Assembly (NCBI GenBank): GCA_900551665.1
Contig: URWW01000002.1
Coordinates: forward strand, 1 to 64,000
From: an uncultured Collinsella sp.
GTDB taxonomy: Bacteria; Actinomycetota; Coriobacteriia; Coriobacteriales; Coriobacteriaceae
Direction of reading: 5' to 3'
Length of the DNA stretch: 64,000 bases
Shown: positions 9,342 through 17,195 of the stretch, one piece after another
Numbering within the stretch: position 1 is the stretch's first letter
Layout: every line of letters starts with the position of its first letter
Translations under genes and position numbers: made by a program
The notes under the pieces: model-generated
The model's input: only the letters and a program-made list of their open reading frames with translations
Database searches by the model: none
What the model was told of the DNA's origin: nothing

Positions 9342-9411
9342 GGGCCCTCCTCTCTCTGGTGCAACGCGCGCAGACCCTCCGCACGCGACAACGCTTTCCC
9401 ATTATAAAGCG

Positions 9412-9441
9412 AGCCGGGCCCGCGGCGATGCGGACCCGGCT
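9412..9441 (-). terminator. Hairpin after yebC, probable terminator
   Basis: A 12-bp stem with one mismatch (AGCCGGG...CCCGGCT) lies 43 bases beyond the yebC stop. On the minus strand it is followed by CGCTTTATAATGG. The T-rich part is short, and its TATAAT could also serve as a -10 element for the amaP operon. Confidence 0.6.
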
Positions 9442-9483
9442 TCGCAAGCACTTCTTAACCAAGCGGCGAAAACCGCATGGATG

Positions 9484-10290
9484 TTACTCCTCTTCGAGAG
9501 CGGCGATGACCTCGTCGGTCATGTCCATGGTGGAGTACACGTCCTGGACGTCGTCCAGGTCCTCGAGACGGTCGATGAGGCGCTGGACCTTCTTGGCGTC
9601 GGCGCCGGAGACGGCCGTCGGGGTGGTCGGGACCATGGTGAGCTCGGCACCCTTGACCTCGATGCCCTGAGCCTCGATGCCCTTGGACACGGCCATGAGG
9701 TCGCCCGCGGCGGTCCACACGACCCACTCGTCACCGGCATCCTCGTAGTCGTCGCCACCGGCCTCGGCGATGGCCATCATGAACTCTTCCTCATCGCCGG
9801 CAGCGCCGTTGGCCATGAGGTTCTCCTTCTTGTCGTTCGGGTCGACGATCTGCTTGGAGACCACGACCTGGCCCTTGCGCTCGAACTGGAAGGCGACGGA
9901 GCCGGTGGTGCCCAGGTTGCCGCCAGCGTGGGAGAAGGCGGAGCGGACATCGGCGGCGGTGCGGTTGCGGTTGTCGGTCAGGCACTCGACGTACACGGCG
10001 ACACCAGCCGGGCCGTAGCCCTCGTACACGATGTTCTCGTACACGGCGGCGTCGGCACCGGAACCGAAGGCCTTGTCGATGGCGGCCTTGATCTTGTCCT
10101 TGGGCATGGACTGAGCCTTGGCCTTGGCCACGGCAGCGGCGAGGGAGGCGTTGTTATCCGGGTTGGGGTCGTTGCCAAGACGGGCCGCGACGGTGATGTT
10201 ACGGCTCAGCTTGGAGAACAGGGCGGAACGCTTAGCGTCCTGCGCACCCTTGCGGTGCTTGGTAGTTGCCCATTTAGAGTGTCCGGACAT
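9484..10290 (-). CDS. yebC: YebC/PmpR-family translation/transcription regulator
   Basis: The N-terminus MSGHSKWATTKHRKGAQDAK is the family hallmark, and IVYEGYGPAGVAVYVE is the second conserved block. YebC proteins were annotated as transcription regulators; recent work links them to ribosome stalling at proline-rich stretches. At 268 residues it is slightly longer than the usual ~245, with an acidic insertion near DEEEFMMAIAEAGGDDYED. It is a single-gene unit ended by a hairpin. Confidence 0.95.
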   Translation of the reverse strand: MSGHSKWATTKHRKGAQDAKRSALFSKLSRNITVAARLGNDPNPDNNASLAAAVAKAKAQSMPKDKIKAAIDKAFGSGADAAVYENIVYEGYGPAGVAVYVECLTDNRNRTAADVRSAFSHAGGNLGTTGSVAFQFERKGQVVVSKQIVDPNDKKENLMANGAAGDEEEFMMAIAEAGGDDYEDAGDEWVVWTAAGDLMAVSKGIEAQGIEVKGAELTMVPTTPTAVSGADAKKVQRLIDRLEDLDDVQDVYSTMDMTDEVIAALEEE

Positions 10291-10410
10291 GTGATGCTCC
10301 TTCTATTTTCCCGCCCGCGGTGTTGGCGCGAGCCCATATAAACACACGTTCAGCATGATATACCGATTGCCGACCATGCGGAAGACTTTTGGCGCGCCTC
10401 CACACACGGT

Positions 10411-10440
10411 CTCAATCGGGGACAGGCACAGATTGCGACA
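10411..10440. repeat. Fragment of the GGGGAC dispersed repeat family
   Basis: AATCGGGGACAGGCACAGATTGCGACA matches the half-site layout of the longer repeats (AAT-x-GGGGACAGG). It lies in the gap between yebC and lgt and has no partner arm. Confidence 0.5.
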
Positions 10441-10465
10441 TCGCTTCATCGAAGCCCTGGTCGCG

Positions 10466-11296
10466 TCAGAGCCAATCGCGATGCTGCGGGCGCCTGGTCT
10501 TCCATGCGTATAGAAGCAATCCCGCGCCCACCGCGATCAGCGGCAGGCTCAACAGCTGCCCCATGGTGAGCCAACCGCCGGCGAGGTAGCCGAGCTGCGC
10601 GTCGGGCAGGCGAACGAACTCGATGAGAAATCGCACGATACCGTAGCCGAGCACGAAAATGCCAAGATACGACCCCTGGGGCAGCGGCTTTGCACGACGA
10701 CTCAGCACATAGAGGATCGCGAACAGCACAACACCCTCGAGCAGCGCCTCGTACAGCTGGGACGGATGACGGGGAACCGTTCCAGCCGCGCCGCCAAAGA
10801 CGACCCCCCACGGCAGGTCCGTGGGCTTGCCCCACAGCTCACCGTTCACGAAGTTCGCGCAGCGCCCCAGGCAAAGCGCCAGCGGCACGCCCACAAAGGA
10901 GGCGTCGGCCACCGTAAGAGGAGAGAGTCGCAAATAGCGGCAGGCGATGAGTCCTCCCAGCAAGCCTCCCGCGAGACCGCCGTGGAAGCTCATGCCGCTG
11001 ATTCCGCCGCCGTTCGTGCCAAAGAAGATCTCCAGCGGGTGCGTGAAGTAGTATCCGTTGCTATAGAACAGCACGTATCCCAGGCGCCCGCCGATCAGCA
11101 GGCCGAATACGACAGCGATGAGGACGGTCATGACGTCATCGGGGGTGAATCCGATGTTCCAGCGTTTCTGGGTCCGGTACATCACGAATCCCGCCAGCAG
11201 CGCACCGACCATATAGGCCAATCCGTACCAGTAAATCGTGATGGGACCCGCCGAGAACGCGACGGGATCGAGACTGTGATACAGCTCGTTGAGCAT
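10466..11296 (-). CDS. lgt: Prolipoprotein diacylglyceryl transferase
   Basis: Lgt transfers diacylglycerol from phosphatidylglycerol to the lipobox cysteine of prolipoproteins at the membrane. It supplies the modification needed by MetQ and the other lipoproteins here. The family motif is seen as GRCANFVNGELWG, together with SFHGGLAGG and RHPSQLYEALLEG. Seven membrane segments are apparent over 276 residues. The ATG at 11296 follows AAGGGGG. Upstream in-frame residues run through the nifU-like terminator and are not part of the protein. Confidence 0.95.
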   Translation of the reverse strand: MLNELYHSLDPVAFSAGPITIYWYGLAYMVGALLAGFVMYRTQKRWNIGFTPDDVMTVLIAVVFGLLIGGRLGYVLFYSNGYYFTHPLEIFFGTNGGGISGMSFHGGLAGGLLGGLIACRYLRLSPLTVADASFVGVPLALCLGRCANFVNGELWGKPTDLPWGVVFGGAAGTVPRHPSQLYEALLEGVVLFAILYVLSRRAKPLPQGSYLGIFVLGYGIVRFLIEFVRLPDAQLGYLAGGWLTMGQLLSLPLIAVGAGLLLYAWKTRRPQHRDWL

Positions 11297-11337
11297 AGTG
11301 CCCCCTTGGGGCGCACCGAAGAGGCGCGCCTTTACAT

Positions 11338-11380
11338 AAAGAGCCGGGCCGGCCGTGGTGTCCACGATCCGGCCCGGCTC
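11338..11380 (-). terminator. Rho-independent terminator after the NifU-like gene
   Basis: On the minus strand GAGCCGGGCCGG pairs with CCGGCCCGGCTC and is followed by TTTATGT. It lies 13 bases beyond the NifU-like stop and before the lgt start. Confidence 0.85.
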
Positions 11381-11392
11381 CATCACGGATGA

Positions 11393-11674
11393 TTAGAACG
11401 GCATGTACTCGTCGTACAGGTCGTTTGCGGCATCGGCGCCGCCGCCAACCTGCTCGACGCGCGTCACGCCGGGCACATGCTCCTTGAGGATGCGCTCGAC
11501 ACCCATGGAAAGCGTCAGCGAGCTCATGGGGCAACCGGCGCAGGCGCCCTGCAGCTCCAGCTTGACCACGCCATCCTCGGTCACGCCCATGTACTCCATA
11601 TCACCGCCGTCGGCCTGGAGGTTGGGGCGGATCTGCTCAAGCACCTCTTTGAGGAGGGTCTCGTCTACTGCCAC
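11393..11674 (-). CDS. NifU C-terminal-domain Fe-S scaffold protein
   Basis: This 93-residue protein is the stand-alone NifU C-terminal (Nfu) domain. IRPNLQADGGDMEY and the cluster-binding LQGACAGCPMSS (C-x2-C) are both present. Such proteins carry and transfer [4Fe-4S] clusters. The start is placed at GTG 11674, because AAAGGAG sits 5 bases before it. An ATG at 11689 would place that ribosome site inside the gene. The acidic C-terminus NDLYDEYMPF is unremarkable. Confidence 0.9.
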   Translation of the reverse strand: MAVDETLLKEVLEQIRPNLQADGGDMEYMGVTEDGVVKLELQGACAGCPMSSLTLSMGVERILKEHVPGVTRVEQVGGGADAANDLYDEYMPF

Positions 11675-11841
11675 GGAGACTCCTTTCATCTACAGCGAGC
11701 CGGCCGATGGGCGGGCCCGCGTCAATCGCACGGGTGGTGCACATGATACTACAGCGTGATACCCGCCTGCGGTGCTTCTATGCACCCCGTTTGCTCACGG
11801 AGCCGCCACACGGCTTTCGCATCGGAAACGAGCGGTAAGCC

Positions 11842-12312
11842 CTACTTGTGATACGGCTCGCCGCGCATGATCTTGAACGCGCGGTACACCTGCTCGAGCA
11901 GGACCACGCGAGCCAGGTTGTGCGGGAGCGTGATGCGCCCGAACGAAAGCCGCTCGTCGGCACGTGCGCGCACCTCGGGCGAAACACCGCACGAACCCCC
12001 GATGACAAACGTGATCGAGCTCTCGCCGCGCAACATCAGGTCGTCCAGATGCGAGGCGATCTCCTCGCTCGAACGCTCCTTGCCGCCGATGTCGAGCAGC
12101 ACCACATGCGAGCGTTCGGGGATGGCAGCGAGGATGCCCTTGCCCTCGAGGGCGCGGCCCGCCTCCTCCCCACCCGACTTCGCGGGGTCCCGATCGGCGA
12201 TTTCGACCATCTTCACGGTCGCGTACGCCGAGAGACGTTTGGCGTATTCCGCGCAGGCATCAGCCCAAAAGCGCTCCTTGAGCTTACCCACGGCGACGAC
12301 GGTGATTTTCAT
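11842..12312 (-). CDS. rlmH: 23S rRNA (pseudouridine1915-N3)-methyltransferase RlmH
   Basis: RlmH methylates pseudouridine 1915 in helix 69 of 23S rRNA, using S-adenosylmethionine through a SPOUT (knotted) fold. Conserved blocks are MKITVVAVGKLKE, VVLLDIGGKERSSEE, FVIGGSCGVSPEV and the C-terminal EQVYRAFKIMRGEPYHK. The 156-residue length is standard. GAGGAGG precedes the ATG at 12312. The next gene upstream on the same strand is the XRE-aminotransferase fusion. Confidence 0.96.
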   Translation of the reverse strand: MKITVVAVGKLKERFWADACAEYAKRLSAYATVKMVEIADRDPAKSGGEEAGRALEGKGILAAIPERSHVVLLDIGGKERSSEEIASHLDDLMLRGESSITFVIGGSCGVSPEVRARADERLSFGRITLPHNLARVVLLEQVYRAFKIMRGEPYHK

Positions 12313-12399
12313 GCATCCTCCTCGGAGCCTTTCGCGCACCACCCTCAGCGGCGATGACCGTCCGCCGCGCAAGCGATCCGCAACTTGGAAACCCGCCCC

Positions 12400-14196
12400 C
12401 TAGCGCTGGCGATACGTCTCGAAGAATTCCGCCAGGTCCTCCATGGCCTCGTGGAGCACGTCCATGGGAGGAAGATAGACGATGCGGAAGTGGTCGGGCT
12501 CCGGCCAGTTGAAGCCGCCGCCGCGGGTGATGAGGATGCCCTTCTGATGCAGGAGGTCGAGGGCGAACTGCTCGTCGTCGCGGATATTGAACTTCTTGAC
12601 GTCCATCTTGGGGAAGATGTAGAACGCCGCCTTGGGCTTGACCGCGGTGATGCCGTCGATCGCGTTGAGGGCCTCGTACACGTAGTTGCGTTGCTCGCAC
12701 ACGCGACCGCCCGGCACCACATAGCTCTTCACGGACTGATGGCCACCGAGCGCCGTCTGCACGATGGACTGCGCCGGCACGTTCGAGCATAGGCGCATGT
12801 TGGAAAGCATATTCACGCCGAGCATGAAGTCCTCGCCCAGACGCTTGTTGCCCGACACGATCATCCAACCGATGCGATAGCCGGCGATCATATGGCTCTT
12901 AGAGAGGCCGGAGAACGTGACGCAGAACAGGTCGGGCGCGAGGCTGGCAATGGAGACATGCTCCGCATCGTCCATGCACAGGCGGTCGTAGATCTCGTCC
13001 GCGAAGATCATGAGCTGGTGCTTGCGGGCGATCTCCACAATGCCCTCGAGCACTTCCTTGGCGTACACGGCGCCAGTGGGGTTGTTCGGGTTGATGATGA
13101 CGATCGCCTTGGTGCGAGGCGTGATCTTAGCCTCCATGTCGGCGAGATCGGGGTTCCAATCGGCCTGCTCGTCGCAGCGATAATGCACGGGCGTGCCGCC
13201 GGACAGCGTGGCGCAGGCGGTCCACAGCGGATAATCCGGGCTGGGGATGAGAATCTCGTCGCCAGTGTCGAGCAAGGCCTGCATGCACAGGTTGATGAGC
13301 TCAGACACGCCGTTGCCAGTGTAAATACCGTCCATGCTCACGTTGGGCAGACCCTTGAGCTGGGCGTACTGCATGATTGCCTTGCGCGCAGAGAACAGTC
13401 CGCGGCTGTCGGAGTAGCCCTCGCACTCGGGCAGCTGCTCGCGCATGTCCTGGATGACCTCGAAAGGCGTACGGAAGCCGAACGGCGCGGGGTTGCCGAT
13501 GTTGAGCTTGAGGATGTGCGCACCCTCGGACTCGAGGCGGGCCGCCTCGTCGACCACGGGGCCGCGGACGTCGTAGAGGACGTTGTCGAGCTTGGAAGAC
13601 TTCTTAAAAGTGCGAATGTTCTCAGGCATGATGTTCCCTTCGGAATGCGAGCTGGAAGTCGAGCGGTCCGCGAATGTGCGGGGGTCCGGGAAGGCGGCGG
13701 CAGGCCGCGCCTCGGCTCGCTCGGGAGGATCGGGCATCGCGGGGCTGGAAGGGGTGAAAGCGGACGTTGCAGGCACAACGGCGCCGTCGGCAGCAGCGTG
13801 CGCGGCGACGCCATCGGCCGTGGCGGGCGTGGCGGGCGCGGGCACGGCGTCATCATCAGCTGTGGCGGGCGAGGGCATGGCGGTAGCGGGTCCGGCGGCC
13901 GCGGAGGGTTCAGCGGACGCAGGCTCGTGCTCAGCCGCCCGATTCTCGCCCGTCAACTCGAAAGGTTCAATTTCAAGGATATCTGCGAGCAGCTGCACCA
14001 CTGCGCGACGCGGGAGCGTCTTGCCACTCACGTACTGGCTCACCTGGCTCTTGCCGAGCTTCGACCCGCGATCTGCGGCCATGCGAATAAGATCGGCCTG
14101 CTTGAAGCCACGTTTATCCATAGCGTGGCGCAGACTCGCGGCAAAAACCTCTGCCGTTACCAACGATACGTTCTTTACGCGCGTGTCCTCGGCCAC
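12400..14196 (-). CDS. XRE-type DNA-binding domain fused to a class I/II aminotransferase (AlaA-like)
   Basis: Residues ~10-80 form a helix-turn-helix domain (ADLIRMAADRGSKLGKSQVS, then GKTLPRRAVVQLLADIL). Residues ~80-190 are an Ala/Pro-rich low-complexity linker. The last ~410 residues are a complete fold-type I aminotransferase. NPNNPTGAVY and the PLP-lysine segment GLSKSHMIAGYRIGW resemble the alanine aminotransferases AlaA/AlaT, which convert pyruvate plus glutamate to alanine. The start is set at GTG 14196, after GGAG. A second good site (GAAGGGAAC) precedes an internal ATG at 13629, which would yield the aminotransferase alone (409 residues). Three repeated boxes just upstream suggest autoregulation. 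Confidence 0.85.
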   Translation of the reverse strand: MAEDTRVKNVSLVTAEVFAASLRHAMDKRGFKQADLIRMAADRGSKLGKSQVSQYVSGKTLPRRAVVQLLADILEIEPFELTGENRAAEHEPASAEPSAAAGPATAMPSPATADDDAVPAPATPATADGVAAHAAADGAVVPATSAFTPSSPAMPDPPERAEARPAAAFPDPRTFADRSTSSSHSEGNIMPENIRTFKKSSKLDNVLYDVRGPVVDEAARLESEGAHILKLNIGNPAPFGFRTPFEVIQDMREQLPECEGYSDSRGLFSARKAIMQYAQLKGLPNVSMDGIYTGNGVSELINLCMQALLDTGDEILIPSPDYPLWTACATLSGGTPVHYRCDEQADWNPDLADMEAKITPRTKAIVIINPNNPTGAVYAKEVLEGIVEIARKHQLMIFADEIYDRLCMDDAEHVSIASLAPDLFCVTFSGLSKSHMIAGYRIGWMIVSGNKRLGEDFMLGVNMLSNMRLCSNVPAQSIVQTALGGHQSVKSYVVPGGRVCEQRNYVYEALNAIDGITAVKPKAAFYIFPKMDVKKFNIRDDEQFALDLLHQKGILITRGGGFNWPEPDHFRIVYLPPMDVLHEAMEDLAEFFETYRQR

Positions 14197-14212
14197 GTCC
14201 ACTCCAATCACG

Positions 14213-14274
14213 AAGTTCAATTTCGCAAGAGTCTACCACGGAAGTTCAATTTGAAGAGCGGAAGAGTTCAATTT
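14213..14274. promoter_or_regulatory. Three direct repeats AGTTCAATTT upstream of the XRE-aminotransferase gene
   Basis: AGTTCAATTT occurs at 14214-14223, 14243-14252 and 14265-14274, all in the same orientation (AAATTGAACT on the minus strand), with offsets of 29 and 22 bases. The array starts about 17 bases upstream of the GTG at 14196. Repeats of this kind near a regulator start usually bind the regulator itself. Confidence 0.5.
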
Positions 14275-14370
14275 CCATCCCGTATCGAGAAGCGCACGCC
14301 CAATCAAAGCGCCCCGGACGCTCCGACGCCGATCGTGCGCGATTCGTGGGCCGCGTGCGGCCTGCGGGCT

Positions 14371-14460
14371 GTGCGCGGCCTGCGGGGTGGGGGTGGTTTG
14401 CAGGTTGTGCGCGGCCTACGGGGTTGGGACGGTTTGCAGGTTGTGCGCGGTCTGTAGGTT
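14371..14460. repeat. Tandem repeat, 36-base unit, about 2.5 copies
   Basis: Units at 14371-14406 and 14407-14442 share GTGCGCGGCCT(G/A)CGGGGT and GGTTTGCAGGTT, followed by a half copy to 14460. The last copy runs straight into the AGGTTGTGAACG inverted-repeat nest. Confidence 0.8.
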
Positions 14461-14606
14461 GTGAACGATTTCGGATTCCCGCTTTTTTTCGACTGCAGAT
14501 TCCCCCAGGTAGATGTATGTGCAGAAATGGAGGTTATGAACGGTTCGTTCATAACCTGTCATTCGTGCCAGGCAAATCGTTCACAGCCTCCAACCGTTCA
14601 TAACCT
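14456..14606. repeat. Nested inverted repeats with motif AGGTT(A/G)TGAACG
   Basis: AGGTTGTGAACGATTT (14456-14471) is mirrored by AAATCGTTCACAGCCT (14574-14589), 15 of 16 bases matching. Between them AGGTTATGAACG and CGTTCATAACCT form a perfect palindrome with a 3-base loop (14531-14557). A further reverse copy, CCGTTCATAACCT, ends at 14606. Five motif copies occur in 150 bases. Confidence 0.8.
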
Positions 14607-14759
14607 ACAAAAATACCCAAGCGCATACCGCCGAGCTCGGTGTGGACTCGGTACATGCCGACGCTCACCCAGCAATCGCCCCGCGGACACAGCCGACACG
14701 CGCTCGGCGCACGCCTGGCGCCCATCCCGCACTCTACAGGGACACACCTCGGGCACTCG

Positions 14760-14825
14760 CCCCGTGCACGGCCAACACTCACCCCGTGCACGGCCAACGC
14801 GTACCCCGTGCACGCCCAACACGTG
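14760..14825. repeat. Tandem repeat, 22-base unit, three copies
   Basis: Three successive 22-base units begin CCCCGTGCACGGCCAAC or CCCCGTGCACGCCCAAC, at 14760, 14782 and 14804. GTGCAC makes each unit partly palindromic. Confidence 0.8.
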
Positions 14826-14853
14826 GCCGCCGCCGCAACGGCAAAACGGAGCA

Positions 14854-14892
14854 ACAAAAAAGGGCGCACGGGAGACTCTCCTCCCGTGCGCC
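14854..14892 (-). terminator. Rho-independent terminator of the RGG-repeat protein gene
   Basis: On the minus strand a perfect 12-bp stem (GGCGCACGGGAG / CTCCCGTGCGCC) with a 6-base loop is followed by TTTTTT. It lies about 80 bases past the stop at 14975. Confidence 0.93.
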
Positions 14893-14974
14893 GCTGACGT
14901 GCGCGTTGCTATCTTCGCCAGACGCGCCGCTATCCGCGCCGCCTGCGTCGAAAGACGCAGGCCCGATGGCCGCT

Positions 14975-15913
14975 CTAGAAGCGACGGCCGCCGCGATCGC
15001 CGTAGTTGCCACGGCCGCCGCGGTCACCGTAACCGCCACGGCCACCACGGTCGTCACGGCCACCAAAGCCGCCACGGCCACCACGGCCGCCACGGTCACG
15101 ATCGCCGAAGTCGCGACGAGGGCCGCGATCGCCGAAGTCCTTGCGGGGACCACGGTCGCCGAAATCGCGGCGCGGACCACGGTCGCCACCGCGGTCGCCG
15201 AAGTCGCGACGAGGGCCACGGTCGCCACCGCAGCCACCGAAGTCCTTGCGCGGGCCACGGTCGCCACCGCGGCCGCCAAAGCCACCACGGCCGCCGCGGT
15301 CGCCGCCACGGCCACCGCGATCATCGTTGTCCAGACCCATCTCGGTCAGCGGGTCGATGAGCTTGTCCATGAGCGCGACGATGTCCTCAGCGTCCAGCTG
15401 GGACAGCTGCGGGACGAGCTTCTTGCGCTTGCCACCGATGGAAGCGGCGAGCTCCTCGGCGTTCTCGTTGGCGGAGACGAGGATGGCGCGCATGTCCTCC
15501 TCCTCGGGCATGATGCGGGTCACGGCGCCGACTTCCTCAGCCTCGCGCAGGATGCCGTCGAGCTCGCGCAGACGCATGCCGAGCAGGTCGGACATCTCCT
15601 TCTGCTCCATCTGGGGCTTGAGCTCGAGGAGCTTGAGGGCGCGCATGAGCTCGCTGGCGCGGGCGGCGTCGGCCTCGGCCTCACGGCCCATGGCGAACTT
15701 GCGGTTGCGGAGCAGGCGAGCGGCGCGCTGCACCTTATCGAAAAGCTGGTCGTCCAGGCTGGGCCCCTCCTCGGCGGCATCCTCGGAAGCCTCCTCGGCG
15801 GTCTCCTCGACGACGTCCTCGGCCTCGACAGCCTCCTCAACGACCTCGACGGTCTCGGAAGCCTCGACGACCTCTTCCACGTTCTCGTTCTCGTTCTCGA
15901 TGTACTCGGACAT
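14975..15913 (-). CDS. Winged-helix (MarR-like) protein with acidic N-terminus and RGG-repeat tail
   Basis: Residues 1-50 are almost entirely Glu, Val, Asp and Ala. Residues ~52-160 resemble a MarR-type winged helix: LKLLELKPQMEQKEMSDLLG, then REAEEVGAVTRI, then MRAILVSANENAEELA. From residue ~199 to the end (312) the sequence is a run of RGG, GDRGPRRDF and GGRGGFGG units. Tails of this kind in other proteins bind RNA and promote condensate formation. The DNA of the tail is correspondingly repetitive. The start ATG at 15913 has GAGGA nearby. A strong terminator follows, so the gene is monocistronic. Cellular role unknown; RNA-binding is inferred from the tail. Confidence 0.85.
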   Translation of the reverse strand: MSEYIENENENVEEVVEASETVEVVEEAVEAEDVVEETAEEASEDAAEEGPSLDDQLFDKVQRAARLLRNRKFAMGREAEADAARASELMRALKLLELKPQMEQKEMSDLLGMRLRELDGILREAEEVGAVTRIMPEEEDMRAILVSANENAEELAASIGGKRKKLVPQLSQLDAEDIVALMDKLIDPLTEMGLDNDDRGGRGGDRGGRGGFGGRGGDRGPRKDFGGCGGDRGPRRDFGDRGGDRGPRRDFGDRGPRKDFGDRGPRRDFGDRDRGGRGGRGGFGGRDDRGGRGGYGDRGGRGNYGDRGGRRF

Positions 15914-16160
15914 TTCGTCCTCCTTCTGCGTCCTCGGACGCGTTCATTGGGGGGGCCTCGCCCCGATGCCGGCGACTCTGTTTCCGCCTGGGCACCATCT
16001 CCACGCCTTCCGGCGTCTCATGCGGCACGCTCCATCTGAGCCTCGAATGCCGCCGTACACCAGTGTACGCGCCGCGACGCCGTTTCATTCGTGCGCTTTT
16101 GGTGGCACACACCTTTCGCATCTGCCTGAGAACATATCTCCAATCAACCGGTGCCGTCGG

Positions 16161-17006
16161 CTATGCCAAATAGCGCCTCACGTCCGCAATCCGCGCCTCG
16201 CCGTCGCGGCGGCCTACCTGGTAGATCCGCTCCAAGACCTCCGGGTCCTTTACGGCGAGCGGCGCCTTGACCGACTCGCTCGGACGGATGACGAGCGCCT
16301 TCCCGTCGCGCTCGAGGCGGGCCACCTCTTCGAGCTGGGCGTTATAGCGCACGTGACGGTTGGCGAGCAGCTCCACTAGCTTGGGATACGCACCGTACGC
16401 GCGCTCCAAGAGCGGCATGAGTCTGTTCGGCTCCTTCACGAATCCCTCAGGCTGCGTGAGGACGACCACGTTTCTGTCGTACCCCTGCGCGACCATCCAT
16501 GCCGCCGGGATCGAGTCGGCGATACCGCCGTCGAGGAACTCGCGGCCGTCGAGCTCGACGGGTCGCGCGAGCAGGGGCACCGAGGCGGATGCCCGAATCC
16601 AATCGAGGTCATCGCCATCGCCACGCTCGATGTCGCGATAGACGGCCTCGCCCGTGGCGATATCCGTGCAAACGGCCGTGAAGCGCATGGGGTTCGCGGC
16701 GGCGGCCTCTATATCGAAGGGATCGAGGCGCAAGGGCACCTCGCGATAGGCGAAATCGATGCTGTAAAGCTCCCCGGTGCGCAGGAGATTCTTGAGGCTG
16801 GCGTAACGCGGATCGGCACAGAAGCGCTTGTTATAGCGGATGGCACGCCCCACCTGGCGCGACTTGATATTCACACCGAACGCGGCACCCGCAGACACGC
16901 CCACAGCGTGGTCGAACTCCACGCCGTACTCCATGAACACGTCGAGCACGCCCGCCGTGTACAGACCGCGCATGCCGCCGCCCTCGAGCACCAAACCCGC
17001 TGTCAT
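16161..17006 (-). CDS. Patatin-like phospholipase (YjjU-type)
   Basis: This is a patatin-family acyl hydrolase with the Ser-Asp dyad. The oxyanion motif is LVLEGGGMRGLYTAGVLD, the nucleophile elbow GVSAGAAFG, and the catalytic aspartate in FLDGGIADSIP. The layout matches the bacterial YjjU subfamily. At 281 residues it is normal. There is no signal peptide or membrane segment. The ATG at 17006 is preferred, since GGGAGG lies 9 bases upstream. The physiological substrate is unknown. Confidence 0.88.
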   Translation of the reverse strand: MTAGLVLEGGGMRGLYTAGVLDVFMEYGVEFDHAVGVSAGAAFGVNIKSRQVGRAIRYNKRFCADPRYASLKNLLRTGELYSIDFAYREVPLRLDPFDIEAAAANPMRFTAVCTDIATGEAVYRDIERGDGDDLDWIRASASVPLLARPVELDGREFLDGGIADSIPAAWMVAQGYDRNVVVLTQPEGFVKEPNRLMPLLERAYGAYPKLVELLANRHVRYNAQLEEVARLERDGKALVIRPSESVKAPLAVKDPEVLERIYQVGRRDGEARIADVRRYLA

Positions 17007-17195
17007 ATCGGCCAGCCTCCCATCGTCATGGTTTCGACGGGCCATTCTACGCCTATCACACGGTGCGGCGTGAGGCCCCGCATGGAGAAACCCATTTTCG
17101 CTTCGACAGGCGAAGGAGACGGATGCGGCGGACGCGTCCGCGGCGGGCCTGCCCGCTGCTGGCCCACCCGCACAGGCCTGCCCGCCGTGGGCCCG

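Larger units (their letters stand above)
14197..14974. other. Repeat-filled non-coding gap of about 0.78 kb
   Basis: I see no convincing gene here. The gap holds the three AGTTCAATTT boxes, a 36-base tandem repeat, a nest of AGGTTATGAACG-type inverted repeats, a 22-base tandem repeat, and the terminator of the RGG protein gene. Open frames, such as one on the minus strand at 14304-14552, simply translate the tandem repeats. Confidence 0.7.

Noticed and set aside
14304..14552. Small minus-strand protein with repeated PRRPRTTCKP-like units
   Set aside because: It is simply the translation of the 36-base tandem repeat, with no ribosome site and no homologous look.
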